From contig JAGLGN010000006.1 in the NCBI GenBank assembly GCA_023144005.1, positions 1-64,000 of the forward strand: a stretch of DNA of 64,000 bases, written 5' to 3'. This document shows, in pieces, positions 17,665 to 26,964 of this stretch. Under the pieces are notes generated by a model that saw only the letters and a list, made by a program, of their open reading frames with translations, was not told the DNA's origin and did no database searches. A program made the position numbers and the translations under genes. Position 1 is the stretch's first letter; each line of letters opens with the position of its first letter. Source of the stretch: a bacterium. GTDB taxonomy: Bacteria; AUK180.

Positions 17665-17682
17665 GAAAAAGGCCAGCGGCCT
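17665..17682 (-). terminator. Intrinsic terminator after apgM
   Basis: On the minus strand AGGCC-GCT-GGCCT followed by T5. The stem begins within the apgM stop codon (17681-17683). It would end transcription of the ribosomal run. Confidence 0.65.
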
Positions 17683-18886
17683 AAGCCCCGTATTTTGCCA
17701 ATTTCCCGGAATGGGCAAGAAGCAGGGGGATCTCATATAATGCGTTTATTCTTGACAATGAACCGTTTCGGCAATTTTTCTCTGTAAACGGCATATCGTC
17801 CGTTCTCGCAAATTCCGAATGCAGCAGAAGCGGGACGGGATGCCAGGAGTGGGCCTTCATCATACATGGGGTCGAATGATCCCCTGTAATGAGCAAGGCA
17901 TCCGGGTTAAGAGCCAGTATCCTGGGAAGTATCTTGTCGAATTCTTCGATAACATGGACTTTCCCGTCATAATTTCCGTCTTCTCCGTAAGAATCGGTCT
18001 TCTTAATGTGAAGAAAGTAATAATCATGATCAGAAGCCCAGTTGCGCTCCAAGGCCGCTGGAATATCTTCCATCTTCTCTCCGACATTCAAAAGGGTCAT
18101 GCCAACCAAGCTGGCAAGACCTCTGTACATCGGGTACTGCGCGACGGCGGCGGGACGGAGCGAAAAGCGCTTCTCCATATTGTCAAGACCGGGGTCCTTG
18201 GCGAAACCTCTCAAGAGTATTCCGTTTACCTCGTCACCCTTTAGTATCTCCAGGACATGGTCTATGAACTTATTGACTTTTTCTGTGGTTTTTATAGCTG
18301 TATCGGTATCCGCTTCGGCATATTTGTAAGGCAAGCCGTCCTTTTGCGCATCAGCATCCAGGATATTCGGGACAAGTTCCTCTCCGAGAAATTCCACGAC
18401 AAAACGGTGTTCCTTCACAGGGTATACTTTGGCTGGGACCTCTTTAAAATTTTTCAAGCCCGCATTTATCTTTTCACAGACGGTCCGGTTGATATCGGTA
18501 GAGATCCTTCCTGCGCGACGGTCAAGAATAACATTGTTCTTATCCAGGGTACAGAAATTTCCCCTTGCGTACATCCCATTGTCTCTCAATTTAAGATCAA
18601 TTCCCAATGCTTCCAGAACGCCTCTGCCGATATTGAACTTCAAAGGGTCATAGCCGAAAAGGGACAAATGCCCCGGGCCGCTGCCCGGAGTAATACCGGG
18701 AAAGATCGGGTCGGCTAAGCCCAAAGAGGACGCTCTTGCGAGTTTATCCAGGTTCGGTGTCTGAGCTTTCTCCAGCGGTGAAGGTGTATTGTTATTATAA
18801 ATATCCCCTACGCCATCTAATATGATCTGAATGATCCGGCTATCCGTGGTGGACGCCAACTTTTCAATAACAGAAATATCGTGCAT
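17681..18886 (-). CDS. apgM: Archaeal-type cofactor-independent phosphoglycerate mutase
   Basis: Interconverts 3- and 2-phosphoglycerate. The 401-residue length and motifs fit the aPGM branch of the alkaline phosphatase superfamily: ILDGVGD near the N-terminus (metal Asp), TPNLDKLA, GPGHLSLFGYDP (the catalytic Ser position), later KKTDSYGEDGNYD and LITGDHSTPC with the metal-binding His/Asp. It lies only 6 nt after rplQ, so it is likely the last gene of the ribosomal operon, an unusual position for a glycolytic gene. A terminator hairpin overlaps its stop. Confidence 0.88.
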   Translation of the reverse strand: MHDISVIEKLASTTDSRIIQIILDGVGDIYNNNTPSPLEKAQTPNLDKLARASSLGLADPIFPGITPGSGPGHLSLFGYDPLKFNIGRGVLEALGIDLKLRDNGMYARGNFCTLDKNNVILDRRAGRISTDINRTVCEKINAGLKNFKEVPAKVYPVKEHRFVVEFLGEELVPNILDADAQKDGLPYKYAEADTDTAIKTTEKVNKFIDHVLEILKGDEVNGILLRGFAKDPGLDNMEKRFSLRPAAVAQYPMYRGLASLVGMTLLNVGEKMEDIPAALERNWASDHDYYFLHIKKTDSYGEDGNYDGKVHVIEEFDKILPRILALNPDALLITGDHSTPCMMKAHSWHPVPLLLHSEFARTDDMPFTEKNCRNGSLSRINALYEIPLLLAHSGKLAKYGA

Positions 18887-18892
18887 TTGAAC

Positions 18893-19618
18893 TTATTCTT
18901 TCTTGTCTTCTGGAGCGGGCTCGGAGGGTTGTTCTTCTTTTTTCTCTTCCGCAGGAGCTTGCTCTGAACTCTCAGCGCTGACAGGGGTGTCTTCCGGTTT
19001 CGAAACAGCTTCCTTTTTTTCCTCAACGGGAGCATCCACCTTTGCTTCAACAACCGGTGCCTGCTGCTCTACTTTTTCCGCTGGTTTTTCCTCTGTTTTC
19101 TCTACTACGGGCTGCGCTTCTACTTTTTCTTCAGCACTGACGGCCGTGGTTGCTTCCACTGCTTCTTCCTTCTCTGCTTTGACCTCTTCTTTTTTTACTT
19201 CTTTCGGCTGAACTTTCTTGGTCTCGACATGCGGGGCTTTTTCCTTCTTTTTTGGTTCATACTTTCCCGTAAGCTCAATTATAGCCAACGGAGCGGCGTC
19301 ACCGGCGCGAATGCCGGTCCTGATAACCCGGACATAGCCGCCATTTCTGGAATTAAGAAAATCAATGAAATCATCGGTAAATAATTTCAGGAAAGCTTCT
19401 TTGGTTCTCAGGAATTTGATCGCGCGCTTCTTAGCGGGAAGATCGTTCTTTCTTACCCTTGAGAAAAAATTATCAGCATATCTTTTAAGTTCCTTCGCTT
19501 TGACTACCGTTGTTTCCATTCTACTGTTCAGGATCAAGCTGTCCAGAAGATTCCTCATAAGGGCCTTTCTGTGCGCAGCTGTTCTTCCCAGTTTTACGAC
19601 GTTTTTTCTATGTCTCAT
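18893..19618 (-). CDS. rplQ: 50S ribosomal protein L17 with a long charged tail
   Basis: The first about 115 residues are the L17 core (MRHRKNVVKLGRTAAHRKAL, later TGIRAGDAAPLAIIELTG). The remaining about 125 residues are a low-complexity Glu/Lys/Pro/Ala/Val tail ending in EDKKE. The normal family length is about 115-130 residues, so the tail doubles the protein. Similar tails occur on L30, L9 and L25 here. RBS AAGGA precedes the ATG at 19618. Confidence 0.95.
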   Translation of the reverse strand: MRHRKNVVKLGRTAAHRKALMRNLLDSLILNSRMETTVVKAKELKRYADNFFSRVRKNDLPAKKRAIKFLRTKEAFLKLFTDDFIDFLNSRNGGYVRVIRTGIRAGDAAPLAIIELTGKYEPKKKEKAPHVETKKVQPKEVKKEEVKAEKEEAVEATTAVSAEEKVEAQPVVEKTEEKPAEKVEQQAPVVEAKVDAPVEEKKEAVSKPEDTPVSAESSEQAPAEEKKEEQPSEPAPEDKKE

Positions 19619-19623
19619 CTTAA

Positions 19624-20601
19624 TTATCCTTTTTTCTTAATGTTCATTCCGAGGTAAAGCCCTCTTTGTTTCAATTTTTCCTCAAGTTCCAGTAGTGATT
19701 TTGAACCAAGATTCTTCATTTTCATGAGTTCATCGCGGCCCATGGTCACAAGTTGTTTCACTTTTCTTATATTTGCGGACCTGAGACAATTAGCGGGGCG
19801 TTTTGAAAATTCAAGTTCTTCAATGTCGCAATCCAATAACTTCTCTATAGGATCTTTATCTTCATCCTTATTACCGTTACCCACAGAATCGACATCCTCA
19901 TCAAAGTTCACCAAAGCGGCAAAAATATCCTTTGCGATCTTGCTGGCATAGGGGAGAAAATTCTCACCGTCAACAGTAGTGTCGTGCCAGATCTCCATAA
20001 GGACCTTTTCATAATTTCTTTCTGCTTTGTACCTGATATCTTCAACAACTTCATATTTGACCTTGGTAACAGGAGAAAAAAGTGCATCGGTGGGAATAAA
20101 CCCGACCGGTTTATCATCTGTATTCATCTGATCGGACAATTGATAGCCCACACCGCGCTTGATATACACATTTAGGTCGACATCGACATCACCGGTTACT
20201 TCCAGAATAAGCTGATCTTTGTTGATCACCTTAACGGCAGAATTGCTTTTCGCGATATCAGCCGCAGTAACAACACATGGTCCCGATTTCTTGATATTGA
20301 CCTCAACATCCTCTTCAAGGATGGAAAGCCTTATTGATTTCAGGTTCAGCATGATCTGTGTAGCGTCATGAAGAACTCCTTCCATTGTGGAAAGAGGGTG
20401 TTCAAATCCTTCAAGCTTGAATCCGTAAACAGCAGAGCCTTCTATTGAAGACATGAGTATCCTTCTTACTGTATTTCCTACGGTATTCCCATATCCCCTC
20501 ATCAAGGGCTCAACCGATACCTTGATGTAGCCTTCTTTTGACTTATTTTCTTCGATCTTAAACCCATTAGGTTTTTGAATTAATTCCCAGTTCATTACCA
20601 T
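19624..20601 (-). CDS. rpoA: RNA polymerase alpha subunit
   Basis: The 325-residue protein has the assembly domain (SVEPLMRGYGNTVGNTVRRI) and the C-terminal alphaCTD (FSKRPANCLRSANI, MKNLGSKSLLELEEKL) that contacts DNA and activators. A linker with acidic residues (NGNKDEDKDP) lies near residue 240. ATG at 20601 is chosen because GGGGAA lies about 8 nt upstream. An ATG two codons in is possible. Confidence 0.97.
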   Translation of the reverse strand: MVMNWELIQKPNGFKIEENKSKEGYIKVSVEPLMRGYGNTVGNTVRRILMSSIEGSAVYGFKLEGFEHPLSTMEGVLHDATQIMLNLKSIRLSILEEDVEVNIKKSGPCVVTAADIAKSNSAVKVINKDQLILEVTGDVDVDLNVYIKRGVGYQLSDQMNTDDKPVGFIPTDALFSPVTKVKYEVVEDIRYKAERNYEKVLMEIWHDTTVDGENFLPYASKIAKDIFAALVNFDEDVDSVGNGNKDEDKDPIEKLLDCDIEELEFSKRPANCLRSANIRKVKQLVTMGRDELMKMKNLGSKSLLELEEKLKQRGLYLGMNIKKKG

Positions 20602-20616
20602 AATATTGTTCCCCTA

Positions 20617-21273
20617 TTATCTCGAGTAGTATTCTATTACCAGATTCTCTTTGAGCTCTGTGAAATACATTGACTTGATGTCTTCACCTTTAGGAGCCTC
20701 AACGACCTCGGCGATCATCAGATCCTTGTTAAACTTCAGCCATGCCGGAGCTTTCCCTGGATCAACTTCATCCAATCTTTCCTTCAAAGCGGGATGCTTA
20801 TCAAGAACATTCTTTTTGAACTCTATTACATCTCCCTGTTTTACCAGGAAAGAGGCGATATCGGCTCTTCTTTGGTTTACTGTAAAAAATCCGTGTGTAA
20901 CAAGCTGCCTTGCTTCCATTTTGGATCTTCCTATTCCAAGGCGAAAAATAACCATATCAAGGCGGCTCTCAAGGAGTTTAAAGAGGTTAGAGCTCTTTGT
21001 TCCCTTCATAGAACCGGCTTTCTTGACATAATTGGAAAATTGTTTTTCTGTAATGAGATAGTATCTTCTTAATTTTTGCTTTTCTCTCAACTGAACGCCG
21101 AAATCGGTAAGGCGTCTTCTGAATTTTCTGCCTGCGCCGGGAACACCTTTGGCTCGTTTCCCTCTGGAGGCCTCTAACGGACATCTATCCGTTTTGCATC
21201 TATCGCCTTTGAGGTACAACTTTTCCTGTTCTCTTCGGCACAATCTACATTTTGGTCCTGTATATTTTGACAT
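20617..21273 (-). CDS. rpsD: 30S ribosomal protein S4, zinc-type
   Basis: The start MSKYTGPKCRLCRREQ at 21273 is preferred over longer frame extensions. The N-terminus holds a C-x2-C ... C-x4-C set (CRLC and CKTDRC), the zinc-containing form of S4. The S4 RNA-binding domain follows with ESRLDMVIFRLGIGRSK. About 218 residues. S4 often autoregulates the alpha operon, but no known leader structure was identified here. Confidence 0.96.
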   Translation of the reverse strand: MSKYTGPKCRLCRREQEKLYLKGDRCKTDRCPLEASRGKRAKGVPGAGRKFRRRLTDFGVQLREKQKLRRYYLITEKQFSNYVKKAGSMKGTKSSNLFKLLESRLDMVIFRLGIGRSKMEARQLVTHGFFTVNQRRADIASFLVKQGDVIEFKKNVLDKHPALKERLDEVDPGKAPAWLKFNKDLMIAEVVEAPKGEDIKSMYFTELKENLVIEYYSR

Positions 21274-21283
21274 ATTGTACTCC

Positions 21284-21682
21284 CTAAACTCTTCTTCTTT
21301 TACGGGGCTTACAACCATTATGGGGTACCGGTGTAATGTCCTCGATATACCCAATGCTGATCCCTGCTGAAGCAATTGATCTGATCGCTGTATCCCTTCC
21401 TGAACCGGGGCCCTTCACAAAGATATTCGCCTTGTTCATTCCCAAGGTATCAATTGCGAATTTCGCGACTTTTTCCGCTGCTTTGCCGGCTGCATAAGGT
21501 GTGCTTTTCTTGGATCCCTTGAATCCCACGCCTCCGGCGGAGCACCAGTTCAATGTATTTCCGTCGCCATCGGTCAGGGTAATTATCGTATTGTTGAAGG
21601 TGGATTGTATATGAAATATACCCTCGTTCAACTTCTGATGCTTCTTAACTTTTCTTTCTGTTTTCTTTTTTACTTTTGCCAT
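21284..21682 (-). CDS. rpsK: 30S ribosomal protein S11
   Basis: 132 residues. Contains [16 protein letters not shown] and the C-terminal [17 protein letters not shown] typical of S11. It forms part of the platform near the anticodon of E-site mRNA. The normal alpha-operon order S13-S11-S4-alpha-L17 is kept. Confidence 0.97.
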   Translation of the reverse strand: MAKVKKKTERKVKKHQKLNEGIFHIQSTFNNTIITLTDGDGNTLNWCSAGGVGFKGSKKSTPYAAGKAAEKVAKFAIDTLGMNKANIFVKGPGSGRDTAIRSIASAGISIGYIEDITPVPHNGCKPRKRRRV

Positions 21683-21701
21683 CTCTTAGCTCCTATTGTC
21701 C

Positions 21702-22070
21702 CTACTTTTTCCTACCACCGATAGGAGGTCTTGGCCCCTTATGGGATCTGGCATTGGACTGAGTGTTCTGTCCTCTCAAGGGCATATTCCTGATATGACG
21801 AATGCCTCTATAGCATCCGATATCCTTGAGTCTTCTTATATTCATCTGAACCTCGGTTCTGAGATCACCCTCGACCTTGTATTTTCCTTCGATGATCTTC
21901 CTTATCTTCTGGACTTCTTTCTCATCCAAATCCTTGATACGCTTTTCCGGATCAATGCCGCTTTCGGCCACGATCTTCTTAGCGGATGTCAAACCAATAC
22001 CGAACAGATAGGTCAAACCAATGGTCACCTTCTTGTTTTTCGGAATATCAACTCCTACAATTCTCGCCAC
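21702..22070 (-). CDS. rpsM: 30S ribosomal protein S13
   Basis: 122 residues starting MARIVGVDIPKNKKV from a GTG codon at 22070 with TAGGAGG upstream. The C-terminus has RGQNTQSNARSHKGPRPP, the tail that reaches the P-site tRNA. Confidence 0.97.
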   Translation of the reverse strand: MARIVGVDIPKNKKVTIGLTYLFGIGLTSAKKIVAESGIDPEKRIKDLDEKEVQKIRKIIEGKYKVEGDLRTEVQMNIRRLKDIGCYRGIRHIRNMPLRGQNTQSNARSHKGPRPPIGGRKK

Positions 22071-22082
22071 ATCAGCCTCCTA

Positions 22083-22199
22083 TTATCCTTGTCTCTGCTT
22101 ATGCTTTGGATCTCTGGAGCATAAGACCATTACGGTCTTGTTCCGTTTGATTATTTTGCAGTATTCGCACATTTTTTTTACTGAAGCTCTAACCTTCAT
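22083..22199 (-). CDS. rpmJ: 50S ribosomal protein L36, zinc-type
   Basis: A 38-residue protein, [17 protein letters not shown] then an N-K-T-V-M-V-L-C stretch and the end KHKQRQG. Its C-x2-C, C and H ligands define the zinc-bearing C+ form. The ATG overlaps the infA stop by 4 nt (ATGA). Confidence 0.95.
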   Translation of the reverse strand: MKVRASVKKMCEYCKIIKRNKTVMVLCSRDPKHKQRQG

Positions 22200-22426
22200 C
22201 TTATTCCTCTCCTGATAATTCTTCCCTTGGTCACGTCGTATTTGCTTATTTCAACGATGACCTTATCACCGGGGTTCAGCTTAATATAATATAGCCTCAT
22301 CTTCCCGGAAATGGTACATTCTATAACCACGCCGTTCTCAAGTTTAACCTTGAAAACAGTATTGGGCAGCTGCCTTACAACTTCCCCGTTCATGGAAAAT
22401 TTGTTGTCGTCCATTTTACTCATCAT
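22196..22426 (-). CDS. infA: Translation initiation factor IF-1
   Basis: A 76-residue OB-fold protein with [19 protein letters not shown] and [17 protein letters not shown], standard for IF-1. Two overlapping ATG codons (22426, 22423) compete at the map stop codon. Either would be translationally coupled to map. Confidence 0.96.
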   Translation of the reverse strand: MMSKMDDNKFSMNGEVVRQLPNTVFKVKLENGVVIECTISGKMRLYYIKLNPGDKVIVEISKYDVTKGRIIRRGIR

Positions 22427-23169
22427 ACAGTCAATCTTTCACCTTTTTCGTCTCCCACCAGGTACATATTCTCCCAATGAGCAGACTGCTTCTCATCCTT
22501 GGTGACAACGGTCCATCCGTCCTTTTTTGTCCGGACCTCAAAGGTCCCTTCATTCACCATAGGTTCAATGCAGATCACCATCCCTTTTTTCAAAAGGAAA
22601 CCGGTTCCCGTCAAGCCGTAATTAGGCACTTGAGGGTCCTCGTGAAGCGCGCGTCCGATGCCGTGTCCGACATAATCCCTGACCACGCTGTATCCTTCAT
22701 CTTCAGCGATCTTTTGTATCTCATTGCCAAGGGTCCCAAGCTTCATTCCGTCCCTTGCCAGTTCGCCGCCTTTTTCGCAGCATTCTCTGGCAACACGGAT
22801 CAGCCGCAGCTTGTCCCGATCATCACTGTCAATAAGGTAGGAGCGCGCCATATCACTATAAATTTCCTGATGCACCAACCCCAGATCTATCTTCAGTAGC
22901 TGCCCGGACTTAAGCTTTCTATTGGAAGTAGGTATCCCGTGGACTACTTCCTCGTTAATGGAAATACACGCAGTTGCCGGGAATCCGTTGTAGCCCTTAA
23001 AGGCTGGTCGGCAATTGCGTTTAAGTATTTCACTCTCGAGGAAAGTATCCAGTTCAAGGGTACTTCTCCCATCTGCTATGAGAGCCTCAGCACTTGTTAA
23101 CACTTCAAAGAGCATATGCCCCGCATGGCGCATCAGATCGATCTCATGCGCTGTTTTTATCAGGGGCAT
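22423..23169 (-). CDS. map: Methionine aminopeptidase
   Basis: 248 residues of type I MetAP that removes N-terminal Met. Metal ligands are visible in LLKIDLGLVHQEIYSDMA (Asp, Asp), HGIGRALHE (His), MVICIEPMVNEG (Glu) and the C-terminal Glu in HWENMYLV. It overlaps adk by 10 nt, in the order secY-adk-map-infA seen in many bacteria. Confidence 0.96.
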   Translation of the reverse strand: MPLIKTAHEIDLMRHAGHMLFEVLTSAEALIADGRSTLELDTFLESEILKRNCRPAFKGYNGFPATACISINEEVVHGIPTSNRKLKSGQLLKIDLGLVHQEIYSDMARSYLIDSDDRDKLRLIRVARECCEKGGELARDGMKLGTLGNEIQKIAEDEGYSVVRDYVGHGIGRALHEDPQVPNYGLTGTGFLLKKGMVICIEPMVNEGTFEVRTKKDGWTVVTKDEKQSAHWENMYLVGDEKGERLTV

Positions 23170-23828
23170 AAAACTACCAACTTCACTAAATTTTCGTAAA
23201 TAAATTCTATTTTATCATTTCCCTTGATTTCAGTCAATAGTTTTTTATCTTTATAAAAAGAGATGAGGGGTTCCGTGAGCTTCCTATAAACCTCAAGACG
23301 GTACTTCACTCTTTCGGGCTTATCATCATCCCTTTGTATTAATGGTATATCGCAATCGTCGCAGAACCCCTCACGCTTCGACGGCAGTGTCTTCAAATTA
23401 TAGACCTTGCCGCATTTGGAGCAGATCCTTCGGGCGGAGATCCTGTCAATGATCGCCTGGTCGGGAATGTTAAAATACACCGCCCGGTCAATAGCGATTC
23501 CGGTTATATCCGTGATCTCCTGAAGGTCTTTTCCCTGAATGAGAGTTCGCGGATAGCCGTCCAGAATAAATTTATCATCCCCGGACAATGCCTTGAATTT
23601 TTCAAGAACGATCTCCTTCATGACATCATCGGAAACCAGGTCACCGCGATCCAGTATCGCTTTCACTTTGATCCCCAACGAGGTCTGATCCTTTATGCTT
23701 TCCCGGAGTATATCTCCGGTGGAAAAATGCATGAATCCCGACCTGTCGCTCAACATTCCTGCCTGAGTTCCCTTTCCGCAGCCCGGAGGCCCAAGGAAAA
23801 TCAGATGTTTACCGCAAGCTTTTCCCAT
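23160..23828 (-). CDS. adk: Adenylate kinase with zinc-type LID
   Basis: 222 residues. P-loop GPPGCGKGTQ at about residues 13-22. The LID domain carries CSKCGKVYNL and CDDCD, four Cys expected to bind structural zinc, as in Gram-positive and many deep-branching enzymes. The motif DGYPRTL is present. Confidence 0.97.
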   Translation of the reverse strand: MGKACGKHLIFLGPPGCGKGTQAGMLSDRSGFMHFSTGDILRESIKDQTSLGIKVKAILDRGDLVSDDVMKEIVLEKFKALSGDDKFILDGYPRTLIQGKDLQEITDITGIAIDRAVYFNIPDQAIIDRISARRICSKCGKVYNLKTLPSKREGFCDDCDIPLIQRDDDKPERVKYRLEVYRKLTEPLISFYKDKKLLTEIKGNDKIEFIYENLVKLVVLCP

Positions 23829-23830
23829 AT

Positions 23831-25144
23831 TTACATATGCCTGGATTTTATCCTTCGCTTTGAGAATCCGTCATAATGCCTCATTATCAGCTGTCCTTCT
23901 ATCTGCTGTATGGTATCCAGAACAACACCGACCATGATCAGCAGTGATGTACCGCCGAAAAGCATCGACAATCCAGCGGGAATATGAAAAAGGGCCGTAA
24001 TAATAGTAGGCAAGATAGCGATGATCGCCAACATCATGGCTCCGATAAAGGTAACCCTGCTTAGGATGGTATGTAGAAAAGCCGCCGTTTTCTTGCCGGG
24101 CCTCTTATTCTGAATAACAGCGCCGTACTTCTTCAGATTATCCGATATCTCATCTGGATTGAAGGTGATCGCTGTGTAAAAGAAAGTAAAACCGATGACA
24201 AGGAAAAAGAAAATAATGATATAAAGAGGCTTATCCCAGGCAAAGTAATTATTTACAAAACCCCGAAAGCCCTCATGTTTTACGATCGCTGCAAGAGAGG
24301 TGGGGATCATCATAACGGATTGCGCGAAAATGATGGGAATAACACTTGCTGAATTCACTCTCAATGGGAGATAATTCTTCGCCCCTTGGACCACTCTCCT
24401 TCCCTGTATCCTCTTTGGATACATGATCGGGATCTTTCGAGCGCCCAATGTAAGCATAATAGCAGCGACTGTGACCAGCAATACTATGAATATCAGCAGC
24501 AGTATCTTTGCGAATCCTATACCCCCGGTTGCCTGTATCTCAATAATGGAAGGAATAAGCCTCGCAACTATGCCGATCAGAATGATCAGGGAAATACCGT
24601 TCCCTATACCGATTTCGGTAATGGTCTCGCCAACCCACATAAGCAGGACAGTGCCCGCCGTAAAGGTAAGCACCGCTACGAACATAAACAGCACGGGATT
24701 AATGGTCACTATCTGAACACCGCCGAGGTTTAGCCCGCTGATCCATTTAGCGTAAGCCAGGGACTGCATAATACAGATAAGAATAGTACCGTAACGCGTA
24801 TATTGTGTTAAAACCTTATTGCCGCGCTCGCCTTCATCATGTAAGCGTTTGAATTCCGGAATAACATACACCAGAAGCTGAACGATGATCGAAGAAGTAA
24901 TATACGGCATGATCCCCAGAGCAAATATAGTTACTCTTGAAAAGGCGCCGCCGGTAAACATATCATATAGGGAAAGCAGTGTACCCTGGGTCTGTGCCTG
25001 CATATATTCGATTATGGCATCCGAATTGATACCCGGAACCGGAATATGCTTCCCGAATCTGAAAACCAGCAAAAGAAGGAATGTGATCCAGAGTTTTCTG
25101 GTCAGATCCTTGACTTTGAATATATTTGCAAATCCCTTTAACAT
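23831..25144 (-). CDS. secY: Protein translocase subunit SecY
   Basis: 437 residues, about ten membrane segments. The start has GKHIPVPGIN and the plug/first-loop region GGAFSRVTIFALGIMPYITSS. Cytoplasmic loops contain ERGNKVLTQYTRYGT and RRVVQGAKNYLPLRVNSASVIP. It forms the channel for Sec export of the envelope proteins found in this window. Confidence 0.97.
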   Translation of the reverse strand: MLKGFANIFKVKDLTRKLWITFLLLLVFRFGKHIPVPGINSDAIIEYMQAQTQGTLLSLYDMFTGGAFSRVTIFALGIMPYITSSIIVQLLVYVIPEFKRLHDEGERGNKVLTQYTRYGTILICIMQSLAYAKWISGLNLGGVQIVTINPVLFMFVAVLTFTAGTVLLMWVGETITEIGIGNGISLIILIGIVARLIPSIIEIQATGGIGFAKILLLIFIVLLVTVAAIMLTLGARKIPIMYPKRIQGRRVVQGAKNYLPLRVNSASVIPIIFAQSVMMIPTSLAAIVKHEGFRGFVNNYFAWDKPLYIIIFFFLVIGFTFFYTAITFNPDEISDNLKKYGAVIQNKRPGKKTAAFLHTILSRVTFIGAMMLAIIAILPTIITALFHIPAGLSMLFGGTSLLIMVGVVLDTIQQIEGQLIMRHYDGFSKRRIKSRHM

Positions 25145-25156
25145 TACTTACTCCTT

Positions 25157-25624
25157 CTAAACTTGGACATTTCCACCCTTGTCGGTAACTTCCTTCAAAG
25201 CGTTTTTTGAAAAGGCGAATTCATTGGTGAATTCCAGTTTCTTTTCCAGCTTCTTATCGGAAAGTATCTTTATCCTTTTTAATGCGGATGGTTTGATGAG
25301 AGATTTTGACAGAAGCAACTCTTCTGAGATTACTGTACCTTCATCAAATCTATTGAAGAAGGAGACCTTCATTATCACATAGTCTCTCTTCAAATTTCTC
25401 ATCATATTCTGTTTTGAACCCTTGGACATACCTCTCTTCGGCACCTTACGCTGAATCGGCATCTGTCCGCCTTCATAGCCCGCCTTACTTTTATAACCGG
25501 TTCTTGACTTCTGGCCTTTATGGCCCCTGCCTGCCGTTTTTCCGTGACCGGATGATGTTCCACGGCCTATTCTTTTTCTTTTCTTTCTTGAATTTTCTGA
25601 TATTCTCAGGTCATTTAATCTCAT
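25157..25624 (-). CDS. rplO: 50S ribosomal protein L15
   Basis: 155 residues. N-terminal basic Gly-rich stretch with [18 protein letters not shown], then [10 protein letters not shown]. The C-terminal half is somewhat divergent. It shares one base of the ATG/stop junction with rpmD. Confidence 0.94.
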   Translation of the reverse strand: MRLNDLRISENSRKKRKRIGRGTSSGHGKTAGRGHKGQKSRTGYKSKAGYEGGQMPIQRKVPKRGMSKGSKQNMMRNLKRDYVIMKVSFFNRFDEGTVISEELLLSKSLIKPSALKRIKILSDKKLEKKLEFTNEFAFSKNALKEVTDKGGNVQV

Positions 25625-26088
25625 TATTTCCCTCCGCTCTCGGGCTTCTTATCGCCTTTGGGGGCCTTCGTAGGCGCTGCTTTCTTAACGGGCTTTTCCG
25701 CGGCAGCCTTCTTCTGCGGTGCTTTCTCCGCTTTGGGCTGCTGCTTTTTCGATGCGGCGGCCGCTGTCTTCTTCGCAACAGGCGGCTTCTTCGCCGCTGC
25801 TGGCTTCTTCGCCGCCGAAGGCGTTTCCTTCTTTATCGTTTTCTCTTGAGTTTCCTTTTTCGGCGCTGCCGGTTTTTTCGGCGCAGCTTTTGGCTTCGCG
25901 GATTTATCCTCGAATATTTCATAGGATATCAGGTGATTCACTTTCCTGATCATCCCCATGACACAATCATTCATGGGATATTCTCTTATTTGGCCGATCT
26001 TGCGTAAACCCAGCGAATCCATGACCACCTTCGTGGTGTTCTTCTCACGGATCCTGCTGCCAGTAACTCTAACCTTTACCCTTTTCAT
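25624..26088 (-). CDS. rpmD: 50S ribosomal protein L30 fused to an Ala/Lys/Pro-rich tail
   Basis: Residues 1-60 are L30 ([13 protein letters not shown], later [14 protein letters not shown]). About 95 residues follow that are almost only Lys, Ala and Pro with some Thr, Ser, Gln and Glu, resembling histone H1 or topoisomerase tails ([30 protein letters not shown]). L30 is normally about 60 residues. The start at 26088 lies inside rpsE (20-nt overlap). The tail is in frame and ends at TAA 25624-25626. Its codons are GC-rich repeats unlike the flanking genes. It may be an RNA- or DNA-binding extension (inference). Confidence 0.9.
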   Translation of the reverse strand: MKRVKVRVTGSRIREKNTTKVVMDSLGLRKIGQIREYPMNDCVMGMIRKVNHLISYEIFEDKSAKPKAAPKKPAAPKKETQEKTIKKETPSAAKKPAAAKKPPVAKKTAAAASKKQQPKAEKAPQKKAAAEKPVKKAAPTKAPKGDKKPESGGK

Positions 26089-26590
26089 TATTGTTCTCCA
26101 TCTGCTTGAAGGTCTGACGCACCTGCCATTTCTTATACACATTGCTTATCTTCCTCAAAGCATCCATTGTCGCTCTCGCGATATTTGTCTGCGAACCGGA
26201 GGTCAATGCCTTCGTAACGATATTCTTCATTCCGCTGACCTCCAAGATAGCACGCACGGATCCGCCGGCGATAATACCTGTTCCGGGACGGCCGGGTTTC
26301 AATAAAACCCTCGCGTTTCCCCACTGGCCGATCATTTCAAAGGGTATGGTCCCCTCATCATTGACCGGTATCTGTATCATATATCTCTTACCGTCATTCG
26401 CTGCTTTTCTCATCGCATCTGTTGTTTCATTTGCTTTACCGAAACCAAGGCCGACCTTTCCATTGACATCACCAACGGCCATGAGGCAGTTGAAACTGAA
26501 TTTTCTTCCGCCCTTCAGGACCTTGGCAACCCTGTTGATCTTGATTATCTTCTCTTCATATTCTTTGACTTCTTCTCTGTAGAATGCCAT
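26069..26590 (-). CDS. rpsE: 30S ribosomal protein S5
   Basis: 173 residues. Contains VAKVLKGGRKFSFNCLMAVGD and GTGIIAGGSVRAILE, the standard S5 motifs important for decoding fidelity. The C-terminus overlaps rpmD by 20 nt. Confidence 0.97.
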   Translation of the reverse strand: MAFYREEVKEYEEKIIKINRVAKVLKGGRKFSFNCLMAVGDVNGKVGLGFGKANETTDAMRKAANDGKRYMIQIPVNDEGTIPFEMIGQWGNARVLLKPGRPGTGIIAGGSVRAILEVSGMKNIVTKALTSGSQTNIARATMDALRKISNVYKKWQVRQTFKQMENNNEKGKG

Positions 26591-26601
26591 AGTTCGCTCC
26601 T

Positions 26602-26955
26602 TTAAAATTTCAGTCCGGCTTCGCGGGCCGCGTCGGCTAAGGCTTTAATGCGGCCGTGATAGATGAATCCGTTTCTGTCAAATACCACTTTCTCAAAGCT
26701 CTTTTCCTTGCACATTTCGGCAATTTTCTTACCAACGGCCTTTGCGGCATCCGAATTCCCACCGTATTTTAGAGTCTTCTTCACATCCTCGGTCAATGTC
26801 GAACAGCCGAAAAGGACCTTGCCGGCCTCATCGTCCACGACCTGAACATAGATATGCTGAAGGCTTTTATAAACACAGAGTCTGGGAATGTCGCCGGTTC
26901 CGTTGACAACTTTTCTTATGTGTTTTTTTCTTCTGAATCTTTTTTCCTGTTTCAT
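26602..26955 (-). CDS. rplR: 50S ribosomal protein L18
   Basis: 117 residues binding 5S rRNA. Motifs RLCVYKSLQHIYVQVVDD and FDRNGFIYHGRIKALADAARE are typical. Confidence 0.96.
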   Translation of the reverse strand: MKQEKRFRRKKHIRKVVNGTGDIPRLCVYKSLQHIYVQVVDDEAGKVLFGCSTLTEDVKKTLKYGGNSDAAKAVGKKIAEMCKEKSFEKVVFDRNGFIYHGRIKALADAAREAGLKF

Positions 26956-26964
26956 ATTGTACCT

